DNA from: Plakobranchus ocellatus
Taxonomy: Eukaryota > Mollusca > Gastropoda > Plakobranchidae
NCBI GenBank assembly: GCA_019648995.1
Contig: BLXT01003731.1
Coordinates: 686,806-717,557, forward strand
DNA: 30,752 nucleotides
Reading direction: 5' to 3'
The translations under genes and the position numbers were made by a program. The notes under the pieces were generated by a model that did no database searches, was not told the DNA's origin, and saw only the letters and a list, made by a program, of their open reading frames with translations. Below, in pieces: positions 29,783 through 30,752 of the stretch (positions are counted from its first letter, which is position 1; each line of letters opens with the position of its first letter).

Positions 29783-29964
29783 CAGTGGAATCCTTTTAAA
29801 CCAAAAATTCATGGAATCATAGCTTTTATTTTGGTTGTTAAAGTAGATTTTGGTTTAAAGGGATATAAATAAAAACTGTACTAAATTAGCGTTTCCAACA
29901 TAATATTCTTTTGTTTTAACCAATTATTTCTGGCTACCATTTTTGGTTTCAGGAGATTCTGCTG
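29783..29964. mobile_element. Short inverted-repeat element (MITE), pogo/Tigger-like ends
   Basis: The left end CAGTGGAATCCTTTTAAACC and the minus-strand right end CAGCAGAATCTCCTGAAACC share about 20 of 26 bases, both running into AAACCAAAAAT. TA follows the right end; TG stands at the left, so the target duplication is imperfect. An inner inverted copy of CCTTTTAAACCAAAA lies at 29848-29862 and is followed by ACTG|TA near 29875, so a nested or compound structure is possible. It shares the AAACC(G/A)AAA core with the 17315-18148 element. Confidence 0.55.
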
Positions 29965-30373
29965 TAATTCATTTTTAATAATACAGCACTAAGTAGACTT
30001 TGTTCCTCCCCCTAATGGAAATGAACTCAAACATTATATTAAAAGCCCATTTAATACCATAGGATGTCTCTCAATTTTCCCTTTATTTTTCCTGTATGTT
30101 TTGTTTTGAATTTCCAACATTTCAAGGATGATAATTTTTCTCAGCACTTTGTTTTTTTTATAAATCTGGCCCAGGCCATACAATCAGAGATTAATGTACT
30201 TAGTCGAAAAAAGTAGAACAGTAGTACTAATTCCATTGTGAAAATATTCTGCTACATGTACATAAATAGCTTTGATTAGGCTTATGGTATCTGACTTTTT
30301 TTTTCATATACATGTACATAGTGTTCGTCAATAATAAATAATTAGAATCAAATTATTTTCCTCTTATTTTCAG

Positions 30374-30435
30374 GTTTTCTTTGATGATTAAAAACAAAGA
30401 ACCTATGAAAATTACAGTATGCCTGCTGCAGGAAA
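30374..30435 (+). CDS. Possible 5' or first coding exon of a gene running out of the window
   Basis: Acceptor CTTATTTTCAG and strong donor GTGAGT bound a 62-nt segment. ATG at 30419 would begin MPAAGK and break at the donor, which would make this a 5' UTR exon with a start. A second open frame from ATG at 30383 (MIKNKEPMKITVCLLQE) is also possible. No family can be named from so little. Confidence 0.35.
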
Positions 30436-30752
30436 GTGAGTATCATAAATTTCCTCTACAGTCTTTTATGTCTAAATATTTGCCCAGACTTCTCCATGAA
30501 TTAAAAAAAACAAATTCAAACATTTAAATTGGAGTTCTGAAGGAGTATGGAATCCTCCCTAGCACAAATTATTGGCACTCTACTGGTGGCAATATTGGAA
30601 AAGGAACAAATACATGAAAATCATGATGGAAAAGTTTATTCTATCTTTCTAAAACTTAGCATACATTACAGGCAGAACAAACATAAACTCAATATTGTGC
30701 GAGGAAGCTTTATGGACTGAAAACATTCTTGAATAGACTAATTTTTTGCTAG

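Larger units (their letters stand above)
25861..30373. other. Intergenic or first-intron sequence, no gene recognised
   Basis: 4.5 kb of AT-rich DNA. All ORFs are under 90 codons and are low-complexity or unrecognised. It contains a T-run (27103-27121), further T-runs near 27511-27534, a CT microsatellite, a possible orphan terminal repeat at 26514 and a small inverted-repeat element at 29783-29964. Part may be 5' UTR or first intron of the gene starting near 30374. Confidence 0.6.

Overview
This is eukaryotic (metazoan) genomic DNA: AT-rich, split by spliceosomal introns with GT..AG borders, with simple repeats, minisatellites and DNA-transposon debris. The two host genes match animal families at good conservation (DZANK1 and TMED10). 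Abundant CTAGAT-type sequence and TA-flanked terminal-inverted-repeat elements suggest a lophotrochozoan, probably a gastropod mollusc. That placement is an inference from style and could not be tested here.

Layout. (1) Positions 898-10087, + strand: twelve 3'-terminal coding exons of a DZANK1 orthologue (double zinc ribbon and ankyrin repeat protein). Every exon junction is phase-consistent and the exons sum to 1455 nt (484 codons plus stop). The zinc-ribbon half lies upstream of the window. (2) Positions 10088-14547: a tail-to-tail interval holding the 3' UTR of DZANK1 (+) and probably that of TMED10 (-), with poly(A) signals on both strands, a ~40-bp minisatellite and an 8-N assembly gap. 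(3) Positions 14548-21419, - strand: the complete TMED10 (p24-delta) coding region in five exons, about 205 residues, with signal peptide, GOLD domain, transmembrane segment and a KKLIE tail. Its introns hold a TA-flanked pogo/Tigger-like non-autonomous element (17315-18148), an irregular minisatellite (about 19690-20248) and a GGCC-rich block. (4) Positions 22919-25258, + strand: a decayed Mutator-like transposase gene, visibly richer in GC than its surroundings, with one frameshift and one in-frame TAA. A short basic N-terminal exon is joined by a predicted intron. G-rich and C-rich tracts about 0.6-0.7 kb outside the gene may mark the element ends. (5) Positions 25861-30373: no gene recognised; microsatellites and one or more small inverted-repeat elements (29783-29964). 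(6) Positions 30374-30435: a possible first coding or 5' exon of a + strand gene that continues past the window.

Nothing suggests that the two host genes act together. DZANK1 belongs to ciliary/dynein-linked transport, and TMED10 to cargo selection between ER and Golgi. The least explained signal is a pair of interlocked perfect inverted repeats (9 and 10 bp, pseudoknot topology) in a GC-rich patch of a DZANK1 intron at 2281-2366. The strongest new-element candidates are the transposase copy with its spliced N-terminal exon and the two TA-flanked inverted-repeat elements.
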